Positions 26,592 through 35,879 of a stretch of 64,000 nucleotides of DNA are shown here, in pieces. The stretch is taken from NCBI GenBank assembly GCA_963745175.1, contig CAVUWK010000006.1, positions 62,001 to 126,000 on the forward strand, read 5' to 3'. The stretch's first letter is position 1. Every line of letters begins with the position of its first letter. The notes beneath the pieces are model-generated. The model saw only the letters and a list, made by a program, of their open reading frames with translations, was not told the DNA's origin and ran no database searches. A program made the position numbers and the translations under genes. Origin of the DNA: Bog-473 sp963745175 (GTDB taxonomy: Bacteria; Actinomycetota; Acidimicrobiia; Acidimicrobiales; RAAP-2).

Positions 26592-26613
26592 ACGACCGAA
26601 GATTGGGGACGGC

Positions 26614-27909
26614 ATGCGAATGCGACATGGGTTTAGGGCGTTGACGGCGACAGCGCTCACGGGAGCGATGCTGTTTGTGGGCATCGTGACCACCACGGCT
26701 GCAGGCGCCGCTTCGACGAGTTCAGCACCGGGAGTGACGTCGAACTCCATCACGGTGGGAACGATCTCGACCCAGACGGGGACGCTGGCGTCGAACTTCT
26801 CGTCGTTGATCTACGGCGAGAGGGCTTACTACAACTACATCAACGCCCAGGGTGGGGTGAACGGCCGCAAGATCGACTACAAGTACGCGCTTGACGATGG
26901 TGGCAACCCCACTACGTTCAACCAGTTGGCGAACACGCTCATCAATCAGGACCACGTGTTCGCCGTCACGGGCGTGGCGACGGCGTTCTTTTCGCCCAAC
27001 TTGTTCACGGAGTCGGGGATCCCGACCTACGGCTACAACGTGACCGGCAACTGGGCCGGGCCCAAGAACTTGTTCGCAGCGGGCGGCTCGGTGCAGTACT
27101 ACCCCGCGGCCGGCCCGCAGGTCGCCTTCGTGGCGCGGCAGACGCAGAAGTCGCCGTCCATCGCCTTCATCGCCTATGGCGTGGCGGCGTCGGCGGCCTC
27201 GTGCCAATCGGAGCAGACCTCGTTGACGGCCGCCGGGTACAAGGTCAGCTATTCCGACCTGAAGGTCAATTACCCCGGCTCCACCGTGGCGACCGACGTG
27301 CAGCGCATGAAGCAGGCCGGCTCCAACATGGTCGTGAGCTGCATGGACGTGCAGGGAAACATCACGATGGCTAGGGCGATCAAGCAGTACGGGTTGAACA
27401 TGACCCAGCTGTGGTTCAGCGGGAACGACCAGGGGACGCTCAATACGAATGAGAGCCTGATGCAGAACGTCTACTTCGACATCGGGCACGTCCCGTTCAC
27501 GGCACCCACGTCCCTCTACCCGGGTCTGAAGCTGTACTTCGCCCAGATGAAGAAGTATGAGCCGAATTACGTGTACGACGAGATCGCCCTCCAGGGCTGG
27601 GAGTCGGCCGCTCTCTTCGTCCAGGGCGTCAAGATGGCCGGCAACAATCTCACGCAGGCCAACGTGATCAACCAGGACAACTCCATCACCGCCTTCACGT
27701 CGGGGAATCTTGAGGCGCCGGTCAACTGGAAGAGTGCCGGCCACAGCGGCAATGCACCGCCCTACTACGTCGCCTACATCAAGGTGTCTGGAGACAAGTA
27801 CCTGCCGGCCCTGAACAAAGGCCAGAACGTCTTCAACGCCTTCCAGTCCATCAACCCGAAGAAGGGCCCGGTCTTCCCGTTGCCGCCCGGCACGCCGGCC
27901 CCCGCCTGA
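26614..27909 (+). CDS. ABC transporter substrate-binding protein, branched-chain-amino-acid/LivJ type
   Basis: 431 residues. Signal peptide: basic MRMRHGFRAL, hydrophobic TATALTGAMLFVGIVTTTAA, small residues GAAS before the mature domain; no lipobox cysteine is obvious. The mature part matches periplasmic-binding-protein type 1 folds: ITVGTISTQTGTLASNFSSLIYGERAYYNYINAQGGVNG, KIDYKYALDDGGNPTTFNQLANTLI, and SIAFIAYGVAASAASCQSEQ. ATG 26614 is preferred to the in-frame ATG 26542. First gene of a transporter operon followed by permease fusion and two ATPases; ligands of this family include amino acids, amides, urea, and aromatic or terpenoid acids. Confidence 0.88.
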   Translation: MRMRHGFRALTATALTGAMLFVGIVTTTAAGAASTSSAPGVTSNSITVGTISTQTGTLASNFSSLIYGERAYYNYINAQGGVNGRKIDYKYALDDGGNPTTFNQLANTLINQDHVFAVTGVATAFFSPNLFTESGIPTYGYNVTGNWAGPKNLFAAGGSVQYYPAAGPQVAFVARQTQKSPSIAFIAYGVAASAASCQSEQTSLTAAGYKVSYSDLKVNYPGSTVATDVQRMKQAGSNMVVSCMDVQGNITMARAIKQYGLNMTQLWFSGNDQGTLNTNESLMQNVYFDIGHVPFTAPTSLYPGLKLYFAQMKKYEPNYVYDEIALQGWESAALFVQGVKMAGNNLTQANVINQDNSITAFTSGNLEAPVNWKSAGHSGNAPPYYVAYIKVSGDKYLPALNKGQNVFNAFQSINPKKGPVFPLPPGTPAPA

Positions 27910-27965
27910 GCGCGGCGGACGGAGCGGACTGCGCAGTGTCGGCGCCGGATAGTCGGGCGTAGGCG

Positions 27966-29966
27966 ATGGAGCAATTCCTCGGTTTCGCGCTTCCCGGCGT
28001 TCCCTACGGGTGCACGTACGCACTCGTGGCGGTCTGCCTCGTCCTGACCTACCAGGCGACGGGAGTCTTCAACTTCGCCTTCGGTGCCCAGGCGTTCGCG
28101 TCGGCGTTCATCTTCACGTACCTGACCCAGTACCACAACTGGACGGGGTGGGAGGCGTTCCTCCTCACCGTAGTTGTGATGGGCCCGTTGGTCGGGTACG
28201 CCTTCGATCGGCTGCTGTTCCGCCACATCCCGAACTCCAACAGCACCGCGAAGCTCGTCTGCAGCCTGGCGCTCCTGGTCGGAATCCCTGCGCTGTTGCC
28301 GGTGATCTTCGGACCTCAGAACCTCGACGCCACGACGACGATCTTCCCGTTCTTCAATCCGAACGTCGTGTACTTCACGATCGCGGGGACTCCCGTCAAC
28401 GGGATCTACTTGGCGACAATCTCCGTCACGGTGGTCGTCCTCATTCTGCTGACCATCCTGCTGCGTTACACGAGCCTGGGCCTGCAGATGCGGGGTGCGG
28501 TGGAGAGCCGGCGCCTGGTGCAGCTCGACGGCGTCAATGCCAACGGCGTCGTTGCCGTGGCCTGGATCATCTCGAGCTTCATGGCGAGTCTCGCTGGGGT
28601 GCTCCTGGCTCCGGTGTTCGGCGCATTCAACTCGGATGAATTCGTCACTCTGACGGTCACCGCAATCGCCGCGGCGGCGTGGGCCTTGCTGCGCTCGCTG
28701 CCGATCGCCGCGGCCGTCGCGGTGCTCATCGGCGTGACCACAACTGTTTTGCAGGGCTATATCCCGCCGAACAGCTTTTGGAACGCTGCTGTCGTACCTT
28801 CACTGCCGTTCTTCGCCATCGCCGCGGCGCTGCTCATCCTCCCGGGAATGCGCAACCTGGACGCCAGCAGGGATCCCCTCGCCACCATCGATCCTCCACC
28901 GCTCCCGATCGCGGCGAGCAGCCGTGCACCCAGCATGGACCGCATCATCCGGACCTTGTGGTGGGTGCTCCTGGGAGCTTTCTGCATCTCCATGCTCACC
29001 TGGATCCCGGTGACCTGGGAGACGGTCTTCAACAACGGGCTCACCCTCTCGATCATCCTCCTCTCGGTCACTCTGATCACGGGCATGGCGGGACAGCTGT
29101 CGCTGTGCCAGGCAACGTTCGCCGGTATCGGTGCCTTCACCGCCGCCGTGTTCGCCGTCCACCTGGGGTTCAACTTCTTTGTCGGAGGCCTCATCGGAGC
29201 CGTGGTCGCGGCGATTGTCGCGGTGTTGCTGGCACTGCTGTCATTGCGCTTGCGTGGGCTCGGTTTGGCCCTGATGACGCTCGCGGCGGCGCTGCTCTTT
29301 GACAGCACCGCCTTCAATGACATCTGGGTGACGGGCGGCGCACAGGGCACCAGTTTGAAGGCGCAGTGGCTCGGCACCAGTGCGTTCTTCAACTTCGACG
29401 GGCACGCAATGTTCGTCCTCGCCATTAGCGTCCTTGCCGTGGCCGTTTTCATCGTGCTGCTGGTCCGCAAGGGAACGGTCGGTCGAAACCTGGCCGCCAT
29501 GCGGGGCAGCGAGACCGCGACCGCGGGGCTCGGGGTCAACCCGACCTGGCAGCGAATCGTCGTCTTTGCCCTGTCGGGGGCGATAGCCGGTGTCGGCGGC
29601 GTGCTGTACAGCATTCAACAGCAACACGTGTCACCGGTGGATTGGAACACCAGCTTCTCACTCGTGCTGGTTGTGCTGGTCGTCACGACCAGTGTCTCGA
29701 CCGTCGAAGGCGCCATTCAGGCCGGCATCGGGCTCTTTGTGATCGAGCAGCTGCTCACGTACCTTCCGTCGCGCTTCGGTGGACCGAGCCTCACCATCGT
29801 GCTCTTCGCGTTCGGTGCGCTGACCTACGCACAGCATCCGGAGGGGGTGCTCGAGTACCAGAAGCGCAAGGGGACGATGCGTTTCGAAAGGCTGTTCTTC
29901 GCCCGCGAGGCAGAAGCGGAAGACCGCAAGGCGCGGCGCAATTTCGACTTCGGGTGCAATGGCTGA
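27966..29966 (+). CDS. Fused LivH-LivM ABC permease
   Basis: 666 residues with two permease domains in one chain. Residues 1-300 are LivH-like (YGCTYALVAVCLVLTYQATGVFNFAFGAQAF, then a long helix set ending VVPSLPFFAIAAALLILPG). A linker of about 35 residues is followed by a LivM-like half (TLSIILLSVTLITGMAGQLSLCQATFAGIGAFTAA, EAA-type loop GRNLAAMRGSETATAGLGVNPTWQR). Fusions make the heterodimer a single polypeptide. Overlaps the first ATPase gene by 8 bp. Confidence 0.9.
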   Translation: MEQFLGFALPGVPYGCTYALVAVCLVLTYQATGVFNFAFGAQAFASAFIFTYLTQYHNWTGWEAFLLTVVVMGPLVGYAFDRLLFRHIPNSNSTAKLVCSLALLVGIPALLPVIFGPQNLDATTTIFPFFNPNVVYFTIAGTPVNGIYLATISVTVVVLILLTILLRYTSLGLQMRGAVESRRLVQLDGVNANGVVAVAWIISSFMASLAGVLLAPVFGAFNSDEFVTLTVTAIAAAAWALLRSLPIAAAVAVLIGVTTTVLQGYIPPNSFWNAAVVPSLPFFAIAAALLILPGMRNLDASRDPLATIDPPPLPIAASSRAPSMDRIIRTLWWVLLGAFCISMLTWIPVTWETVFNNGLTLSIILLSVTLITGMAGQLSLCQATFAGIGAFTAAVFAVHLGFNFFVGGLIGAVVAAIVAVLLALLSLRLRGLGLALMTLAAALLFDSTAFNDIWVTGGAQGTSLKAQWLGTSAFFNFDGHAMFVLAISVLAVAVFIVLLVRKGTVGRNLAAMRGSETATAGLGVNPTWQRIVVFALSGAIAGVGGVLYSIQQQHVSPVDWNTSFSLVLVVLVVTTSVSTVEGAIQAGIGLFVIEQLLTYLPSRFGGPSLTIVLFAFGALTYAQHPEGVLEYQKRKGTMRFERLFFAREAEAEDRKARRNFDFGCNG

Positions 29967-30737
29967 CGTGGAGCCGCTCCTCCGTCTGCACGGCGTCTGC
30001 AAGTCCTTCGGCGGGATCCAGGCCGTCCACAGCCATCTCGTTCGACGTGGCGCCCGGCGAGAGCGTCGGGCTGGTCGGGCCGAACGGCGCGGGCAAGACG
30101 ACCTTGTTCAACTGTGTGTGCGGGCAGCTGCGACCGGAGTCGGGTGACATCGCCTTCGACGGGAAGCCGCTCGCCGGAATGCCGACTTACCGGCGGGCCC
30201 GGCTGGGCATCGGTCGTACCTATCAGAAGGTGGAGGTGTTCACCGACATGTCGGTGCGCGACCACCTGATGGTGGCGGAGCGGTCACGGCAAGGAGAAGG
30301 ACGGCTCTGGCGGGACCTCCTCAACATGAGCAAGCCGAAGAAGGATGAGATGGACCGGGTCGAGGCAACGCTGGAGCTCGTGGGCATCTCACGCTTGGCG
30401 GACACGTCGGTCAACGCGCTGGGGTTGGGTCATTGCCGGCTGGTCGAGCTGGCGAGGGCCCTGGCCACCGAGCCGAAGATCCTGCTCGCCGACGAGCCCT
30501 CCTCGGGGCTCGACCTGCACGAAACGGCCGAGGTGGCCGCTGTCCTTCGAACTGTCCAGCGTGAGCGCGGCACGGCGGTGCTTCTGGTCGAACACGACCT
30601 CGCCATGGTTGCCGAGGTGGTCGACCGGGCGGTCGTCATGGATCTCGGAGCCATGCTGTGCGCAGGGCACCTTTGACGAGTGCATGGCCGATCCGGCGGT
30701 GCGCGACGCCTATCTGGGCCAGATGGGGATCGCGTGA
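29959..30737 (+). CDS. ABC transporter ATP-binding protein, LivG-like, two apparent insertions
   Basis: About 258 residues. Start ATG 29959 (MADVEPLLRLHGVCKSFGGIQAV). An extra base near 30033 precedes ISFDVAPGESVGLV; then Walker A GPNGAGKTTLFN, a LivG-type insert, the signature segment LGLGHCRLVELARALA (divergent from LSGGQ), Walker B ILLADEPSSGLD and the H-loop VEHDLAMV. A second extra base near 30667 precedes the last 20 residues, ending LGQMGIA with TGA at 30735-30737. The LivF-like gene starts inside this stop. Energises uptake by the LivHM fusion. Confidence 0.85.
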
Positions 30738-31519
30738 GTACGCTCGCCGCGCGCGCCCGAGAGCACCGATGTCCTGTCGGTCCGCAACGTCAGCGCCGCC
30801 TACGGTCCGTATCGCGCTCTCTTCGACGTGTCGTTCCGGGTGCCGGACGGAGGCATCGTCGCCCTGGTCGGGTCCAACGGCGCCGGCAAGTCCACCATCG
30901 CCAGGACGGTCACCGGACTGGTGACGGCTTCGCAGGGCCAGGTCATCTTCTCGGGGCAGGACGTCACCACCCTTCCGGCCTACAAGATCGCCCGCCTCGG
31001 CATGGCGCACGTCGTCGAGGGCCGCGGGGTGTTCTCGAGCCTGACCGTGGAGGAGAACCTCACTCTGGCCTTTCGCCAGCGGGAGGGCAGCGGCAAGCTG
31101 AAGGAGAACCTTGAGCGGGCCTACACGGCCTTTCCCATCCTCGGCGAACGACGCCGCCAGATCGGGCGGCACGCTCTCCGGGGGACAGCAGCGCTTGCTC
31201 TCGTTGGCCAAGGTCCTCGTCGTGCCCTCCAAGGTGCTCGTGGCGGACGAGCTGTCACTCGGCTTGGCTCCGGTCGTGGTCGACACGGTCTACGAGGGAC
31301 TTCAAGAGATCAACCGGAACGGGACCGCGCTGGTCGTCGTGGAGCAGCAGATCCATCGGGTGCTCCGAGCTGGCGAACTGGGCCGTCGTCCTCGACCATG
31401 GCACGGTCGCCTATGAGGGCGACCCGGCCGGAGCGGGCGAGGCGGTGGAGACGCTCATGGCGCGTCGCGAGGAAGCGGCTGCGTCCGGCGCCGCCGAGGC
31501 GGAAGGGTCCGAAGACTAG
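30734..31519 (+). CDS. ABC transporter ATP-binding protein, LivF-like, three apparent insertions
   Basis: About 260 residues. GTG 30734 overlaps the previous stop. One extra base in the CGCGCG run near 30755 separates the start from DVLSVRNVSAAYGPYRALFDV; then Walker A VGSNGAGKSTIART, the Q-loop region HVVEGRGVFSSLTVEENL. Another extra base near 31163 precedes GGTLSGGQQRLLSLAKVL, the ABC signature, and Walker B VLVADELSLGLAP. A third near 31362 precedes ELANWAVVLDHGTVAYEG. Stop TAG 31517-31519. Second ATPase of the same importer. Confidence 0.85.
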
Positions 31520-31561
31520 GAGTTCGAGCGACTCCCTGAGGGGGTCTGAGGAGGCAGCGAC

Positions 31562-32744
31562 ATGAGAGAGCCCGTCATCGTCGACGTCGTGCGGACGGCG
31601 TTCGGCAAGCGCGGTGGCGCGCTGGCCAATTGGCACCCGGCGGATCTCCTCGGTTTCGCTCTCACCACGCTGCTCGAGCGGACGGGCGTGGACCCCGAGC
31701 GCATCGACGACGTCATCGGCGGGTGCGTGAGCCAGGTGGGTGAGCAGAGCACGAACCTCACCCGCAACGGGTGGGTCTCGGCCGGGCTCCCGCAGTCCGT
31801 GCCGGCCACGACCGTCGACCGCCAATGCGGGTCGTCCCAGCAGGCCGTCCACTTCGCCGCCGCAGGGGTGGCGGCCGACCACTACGACCTCGTCATCGCC
31901 TGCGGCGCCGAGGTCATGAGCCGGGTGCCCCTCGCCTCCAACGCGCGTGGCGGCACCGGGCCGTTCCCACCTTCCTTCATGGAAGCGGTCGACGGGCGGC
32001 TCTGGACCCAGTTCCGGGTGAGCCAGGTCCTGGCCGACCGCTACGGGATCACGCGGCAGGAGATGGATGCCTATGCCCTCGAGTCCCACCGCCGGGCGGC
32101 CGAGAGCTGGGACAACGGGCATTTCGAGCGGGAGGCGGTCGCGGTGCCCATCAAGGCGGAGGACGGCAGCCTCACCGGGGAGTTCCTCCGCGCCGACGAG
32201 GGCATCCGGCGCTCCTCGACGATCGAGGCGCTGGCCGCCCTCCCGCCCGCCCAGAACTGGGAGCCGGACACGGCGCCCGACATCACCGCCGGCAACTCCT
32301 CGCAGACGACCGATGGCGCGGCCGCCATGCTCATCGCCGACCGATCGGTGGCCGAGTCACTAGGTCTCCCGATCCGCGCCCGGTTCGCGCACTTCGCCGT
32401 TGCCGCCGAGGACGCGGCCATCGTTCTGTCGGCACCGGTGCCGGTGACCCACAAGCTCCTCGGCGCGTTCGGGCATGAAGGTCGACGAGTTCGACGCCGT
32501 GGAGTGCAACGAGGCCTTCGCCGCCATCGCCTTGATGTGGCAGAAGGAGTTCTCCTACGACATGGAGCGCTTCAATCCCCGAGGCGGTGCCATCGCCATC
32601 GGTCACCCGCTCGGCGCCAGCGGGGTGCGCCTGATGGGCACGCTGCTCAACCAGCTGGAGGCCACCGGCGGCCGGTACGGCTATCAGACGATGTGCGAAG
32701 GCGGTGGCCAGGCCAACGGCACCGTCATCGAGCGGTTGGACTGA
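31562..32744 (+). CDS. Thiolase (acetyl-CoA acyltransferase), one apparent insertion
   Basis: About 394 residues. N-terminal MREPVIVDVVRTAFGKRGG, nucleophile Cys89 in TTVDRQCGSSQQA, and HEWLL-type loop. An extra base near 32467 shifts frame, after which the C-terminal catalytic set appears: FDAVECNEAFAAIAL, GGAIAIGHPLGASG with His, and TMCEGGGQANG with Cys. All residues of a degradative thiolase are present. It follows the transporter by 42 bp with GAGG upstream, so uptake and beta-oxidation of the same substrate may be linked. Confidence 0.9.
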
Positions 32745-33106
32745 CTCCAGGGCTGGTCGCGGCCGCCTGCTCCTGCGCGGCGATGAGCGGCTGGATCTTG
32801 CGGGTCACGATGATCCACTCGACGAGGAAGGTGAGGCCCGGGACGAGGCCGGCGGCGAACATCAAGATGATCCAGGGAATGTGCAGCCGCGCCTTGAGCG
32901 CCAGGAACCCGGCCGTGATCAGGTAGACGATGTAGAGGTAGCCGTGGCCCACGCCGAAGATGGCGAGCTCGACCTTGAATCCCCCGATCGCGCAGGTGCA
33001 GGCCGGTGAAGAAGAACAGCGGGATGATCAGGACGCCGACGATGTTGGCCATGAGCTGGTAGCGGAAGAGGGCCCCCTTCATGCCTCGCTGGGTGAGCCT
33101 TTTCAT
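32725..33106 (-). CDS. DUF3817 domain membrane protein, one apparent insertion
   Basis: About 126 residues. Three hydrophobic segments: YQLMANIVGVLIIPLFFFTGLHLR, then after an extra base near 32985 AIFGVGHGYLYIVYLITAGFLAL, and IPWIILMFAAGLVPGLTFLVEW, the hallmark pattern of DUF3817 integral membrane proteins, which are of unknown function and common in actinobacteria. Start ATG 33106 overlaps the stop of the upstream membrane-protein gene. Its 3' end overlaps the thiolase gene by 20 bp. Confidence 0.75.
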
Positions 33107-33549
33107 TGTTCCCGCCGCACCACGACCGCTTCACGGTTGCGCCAGGTCTTCGGCCCCTGCGCGGCCAGCTCCGCGAGTCGGGCGTTGTAGGCCGCGAGCT
33201 CCGGGTCCTCGGCGGCGGAGACCGGCGCCTCCTCTCGCAGGGCGTCAGCGGTCTGTGGCGTGAAGACAGCCGCATCGGTGTCCACGGAGCCGGTCGCCGC
33301 CTGCTTGCGCCGCATGCCTTTCAAGCCGACGTTCTCGTAGTCGGTGTGGATGAGCATCCACCAGAAGTACAGGCTCAAGATTCCGAAGCCGGGCCACATG
33401 ACCGAGTAGAGGTAGCTGAGCTGGTTCCCGTCCTCGGCCCGAGTGATCTGCCACCAGGCAGCCACCGCACAACCGGGGACGATCACGAGGACGGCCAGGT
33501 GGAGCGACACGGCTCTACGGGAAAGCCACCGTTCACGCACGGTGGCCAT
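33103..33549 (-). CDS. Small actinobacterial membrane protein, two predicted TM segments
   Basis: 148 residues from ATG 33549. RWLSRRAVSLHLAVLVIVPGCAVAAWWQI is TM1 and YSVMWPGFGILSLYFWWMLIH is TM2, followed by a charged cytoplasmic tail with LAAYNARLAELAAQGPKTWR. I recognise it as a conserved hypothetical commonly encoded next to DUF3817 genes in actinobacteria; no function is assigned. Coupled to the DUF3817 gene by a 4-bp overlap. Confidence 0.7.
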   Translation of the reverse strand: MATVRERWLSRRAVSLHLAVLVIVPGCAVAAWWQITRAEDGNQLSYLYSVMWPGFGILSLYFWWMLIHTDYENVGLKGMRRKQAATGSVDTDAAVFTPQTADALREEAPVSAAEDPELAAYNARLAELAAQGPKTWRNREAVVVRREQ

Positions 33550-33593
33550 GTTACCGGCCCCTTCTCGGCCGATGAATTCGCCGCGGCACCCGT

Positions 33594-33599
33594 TAGCCT
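33594..33599 (+). promoter_or_regulatory. Putative -10 box (TAGCCT), leaderless promoter of the DinB-family gene
   Basis: TAGCCT ends 6 nt before GTG 33606; this supports GTG 33606 over the in-frame ATG 33639. Confidence 0.4.
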
Positions 33600-33605
33600 G
33601 GTCCG

Positions 33606-34115
33606 GTGCTGCCCGCGGTGACCCGGCCTGAGCCGCCCATGACCGGCGACGAGCGCCCGATGCTGACCGCCTGGCTGGATTACCAGCGGGCGACACTGCT
33701 GTGGAAGTGCGAGCTGCTCGACGGGGCCGCGCTGGTGCGCCGCGGTGTGGCACCGTCCTCACTCAGCCTCCTGGGTCTCGTGCGGCACATGGCCTACGTC
33801 GAGTGGCACTGGTTCGTGCATGTCTTTGCCGGGAGGCCGTCCGCTCCGCCTCTCTCCGTGGCCGACGATCCCGACGCGGACTTCAACGACCTCGATCCGT
33901 CCGCCGCGATGGCTGACATCGATCTGTTCATGCGCCAGTGCGACGAGTCGCGGGCCATCGTCGCGACTGCCGAGGGACTGGACGCCGAGGCAGCATCGGC
34001 CGACAGCCCGATCTCGCTGCGGTGGATCATGGTCCACATGATCGAGGAGTATGCGCGTCACAACGGGCACGCCGATCTGCTGCGCGAGCAGATCGACGGG
34101 TCCGTAGGGGAGTGA
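33606..34115 (+). CDS. DinB superfamily protein (DUF664, thiol-transferase-like)
   Basis: 169 residues. Four-helix DinB pattern: LTAWLDYQRATLLWKCELLDG, SLLGLVRHMAYVEWHWFVHVF with a metal-ligand His, and SLRWIMVHMIEEYARHNGHADLLREQIDG, where the two C-terminal histidines complete a three-His site. DUF664 proteins are related to mycothiol or bacillithiol S-transferases. Divergent from the membrane-protein pair. The substrate is not predictable. Confidence 0.82.
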   Translation: MLPAVTRPEPPMTGDERPMLTAWLDYQRATLLWKCELLDGAALVRRGVAPSSLSLLGLVRHMAYVEWHWFVHVFAGRPSAPPLSVADDPDADFNDLDPSAAMADIDLFMRQCDESRAIVATAEGLDAEAASADSPISLRWIMVHMIEEYARHNGHADLLREQIDGSVGE

Positions 34116-34143
34116 GCGTCGTGGACGGCTCGACCGCCCGGCC

Positions 34144-34993
34144 GTGAGGTTCTCGGTTCGCCAGATCCTCGCCTCCGCCGCCGGAGCCGTGATCGCCGCG
34201 GTCATCGCGTCGATCTTCGGGGTCAAGGGGACCATCGTCGGCGTGGCCATCGGCTCGGCCGCCGCCACAATGGGCACGGCCTTCGTGGCGCAGTCGATCG
34301 AGCGGGGCCAACACGCCGTCAAGCAGGTGGTGGTCCGGGCACCCGAATCCTCCACGCTGCTGCGCAAGCTGGGTGGCACCGGGGCGAGTGGTGACGCGGC
34401 ATCGTCCGTGGATGCCGCCTCGGCGCCCACCGAGGCGGTGCGGCAGCCGGGGACACAGAGTGGCAGCGGGCCCGAGACGACAAAGATGGAGTCGGCTGCG
34501 GCACCGGCAGGCGTGACGGAGCGCCTGGAGATCTCGGCGGTGGCCGACGCCCCGGCGACCGAGCGCTTGCCGCGCCACCACCGCTCCGATGCGGCCGGCG
34601 GCGGGTCGGCCCGGTGTGCGCCGGTTCTCCTGGCGAACCATCGCGGCGACGGCTGCCATCGTGTTCGTGCTGGCCCTCCTGTTCATCACGGCCGTCGAGC
34701 TGATCTCGGGCAAGCCGCTCTCGGCGATCTTCGGCGGAGCGGGCACCGGGACCACGCTGAGCAACCTCGGCAACTCTCCGGCTGCGGCTACGACGACCAC
34801 CACCACACCCACCTCGACCACGTCGACCACGACGAGCTCGTCCACGACCACGACCACGTCGACGCCCGCCACGACCACGACGAGCACCGCTCCGACAGCC
34901 AAATCGACGACCACGACCTCGCCGGCGTCCTCGACCACCACGACGACGGGCGTGGGTGCGACATCGTCGACGACGTCTGTGCCACTGCCCTGA
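34144..34993 (+). CDS. Membrane protein with Thr/Ser-rich tail, one apparent insertion
   Basis: About 282 residues from GTG 34144. The N-terminus has a glycine/alanine-rich hairpin (ILASAAGAVIAAVIASIFGVKGTIVGVAIGSAAATMGTAF), a polar linker, then after one extra base near 34600 a second TM (TIAATAAIVFVLALLFITAVELI) and a 70-residue tail of almost only Thr, Ser, Pro and Ala. The tail would be outside the membrane and could be O-glycosylated, as in actinobacterial Thr-rich proteins. Not recognised beyond this; no enzyme motif. The nucleotide low-complexity run around 34790-34980 is this coding tail. Confidence 0.6.
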
Positions 34994-35002
34994 GGGTTGG
35001 GC

Positions 35003-35842
35003 TTACCAGCCCTTGAACTCGGCTGGCCGCCGCTCGACGAAGCTGGCGATGCCCTCCTTGGAGTCGAGGGTGTTCGTGACCAACTCCTGTCCCATGGCCT
35101 CGTCGTAGAGCGACGTGGCGCGGTCGACGTCGAGGGCTCGGTTGGTCAGCCACTTGGCGATCCAGATGGCCTTGGTCGGTCCACTGGCCAGCCGGCCCGC
35201 CATCTCTTCGAGCGTCGACTGGAGCTCTGTCCGCGGCACGAGCCGGTTGACCAGGCCGATCCGGTACGCCTCGGCCGCAGGGACGTCGTCGCCGAAGAAG
35301 AACAGCTCCTTGGCCTTCTGGATCCCGACCAGGCGGGTCAGGATCCACGCTCCGCCGGCGTCGGGCGCGATGCCACGCCGGACGAAGACCTCGACGAACT
35401 TGGCCTCCTCCGCCATCACCACGAGATCGCAGGCCAGCGCCAGGTGCATCCCGCCGCCCGCCGCCGTGCCGTTGACGCCGGCGATGACTGGCTTCTCGCA
35501 GTCGAGGATGGAGGTGACGAGGCGCTGCCAGCCGTCCCGGATCATGCGGGATCCTTCGCCCACGACGCTCTCGGGCGCAGCGTCGGGCTTCGGCCGTGGT
35601 GGCAGTCGGCCGCCCCGCAGGTCCGCACCGGTGCAGAACGCCTTCTCGCCGGCCGCCGTGATGACGACCACGCGCACGAACAGGTCGGAGGAGGCGTCGC
35701 GCACCCAATCGGCGATCTGGTCCCGCATGAACTGGGTCATGGCGTTCCCGGCGTCGGGCCGGTTGAGGGTGATCCAGCAGATGCCGTCCTCGATCCGGCG
35801 GACCAGATCGTCGCCCACCGGGCTCTCAGTCGTGTCGCTCAT
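35003..35842 (-). CDS. Enoyl-CoA hydratase/isomerase family protein
   Basis: 279 residues from ATG 35842 with GGAGA upstream. Crotonase fold: ITLNRPDAGNAM, KAFCTGADLRGG, oxyanion GTAAGGGMHLALACDLVV, and FVRRGIAPDAGGAWILTRLVG. The second catalytic Glu position (usually in PE) is Ala-Pro-Asp here, so the reaction may be isomerase- or hydrolase-like rather than classical hydration. Located 37 bp downstream of the acyl-CoA ligase-like gene on the same strand; both probably respond to operator site 5. Confidence 0.87.
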   Translation of the reverse strand: MSDTTESPVGDDLVRRIEDGICWITLNRPDAGNAMTQFMRDQIADWVRDASSDLFVRVVVITAAGEKAFCTGADLRGGRLPPRPKPDAAPESVVGEGSRMIRDGWQRLVTSILDCEKPVIAGVNGTAAGGGMHLALACDLVVMAEEAKFVEVFVRRGIAPDAGGAWILTRLVGIQKAKELFFFGDDVPAAEAYRIGLVNRLVPRTELQSTLEEMAGRLASGPTKAIWIAKWLTNRALDVDRATSLYDEAMGQELVTNTLDSKEGIASFVERRPAEFKGW

Positions 35843-35879
35843 CGGTCTCCTTGGGTGTTGTCCACCGTTGCGGCGCTGA

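Noticed and set aside
30734..31519. Programmed ribosomal frameshifting in the ATPase genes
   Set aside because: No slippery heptamer or downstream structure pattern is shared, and similar one-base shifts occur in dozens of unrelated genes, so sequence error is simpler.
34790..34985. Low-complexity CGACCA/ACGACC-type run that could be a simple-sequence repeat or origin element
   Set aside because: It is the Thr/Ser-rich coding tail of the membrane protein at 34144-34993; codons vary while residues stay Thr/Ser.
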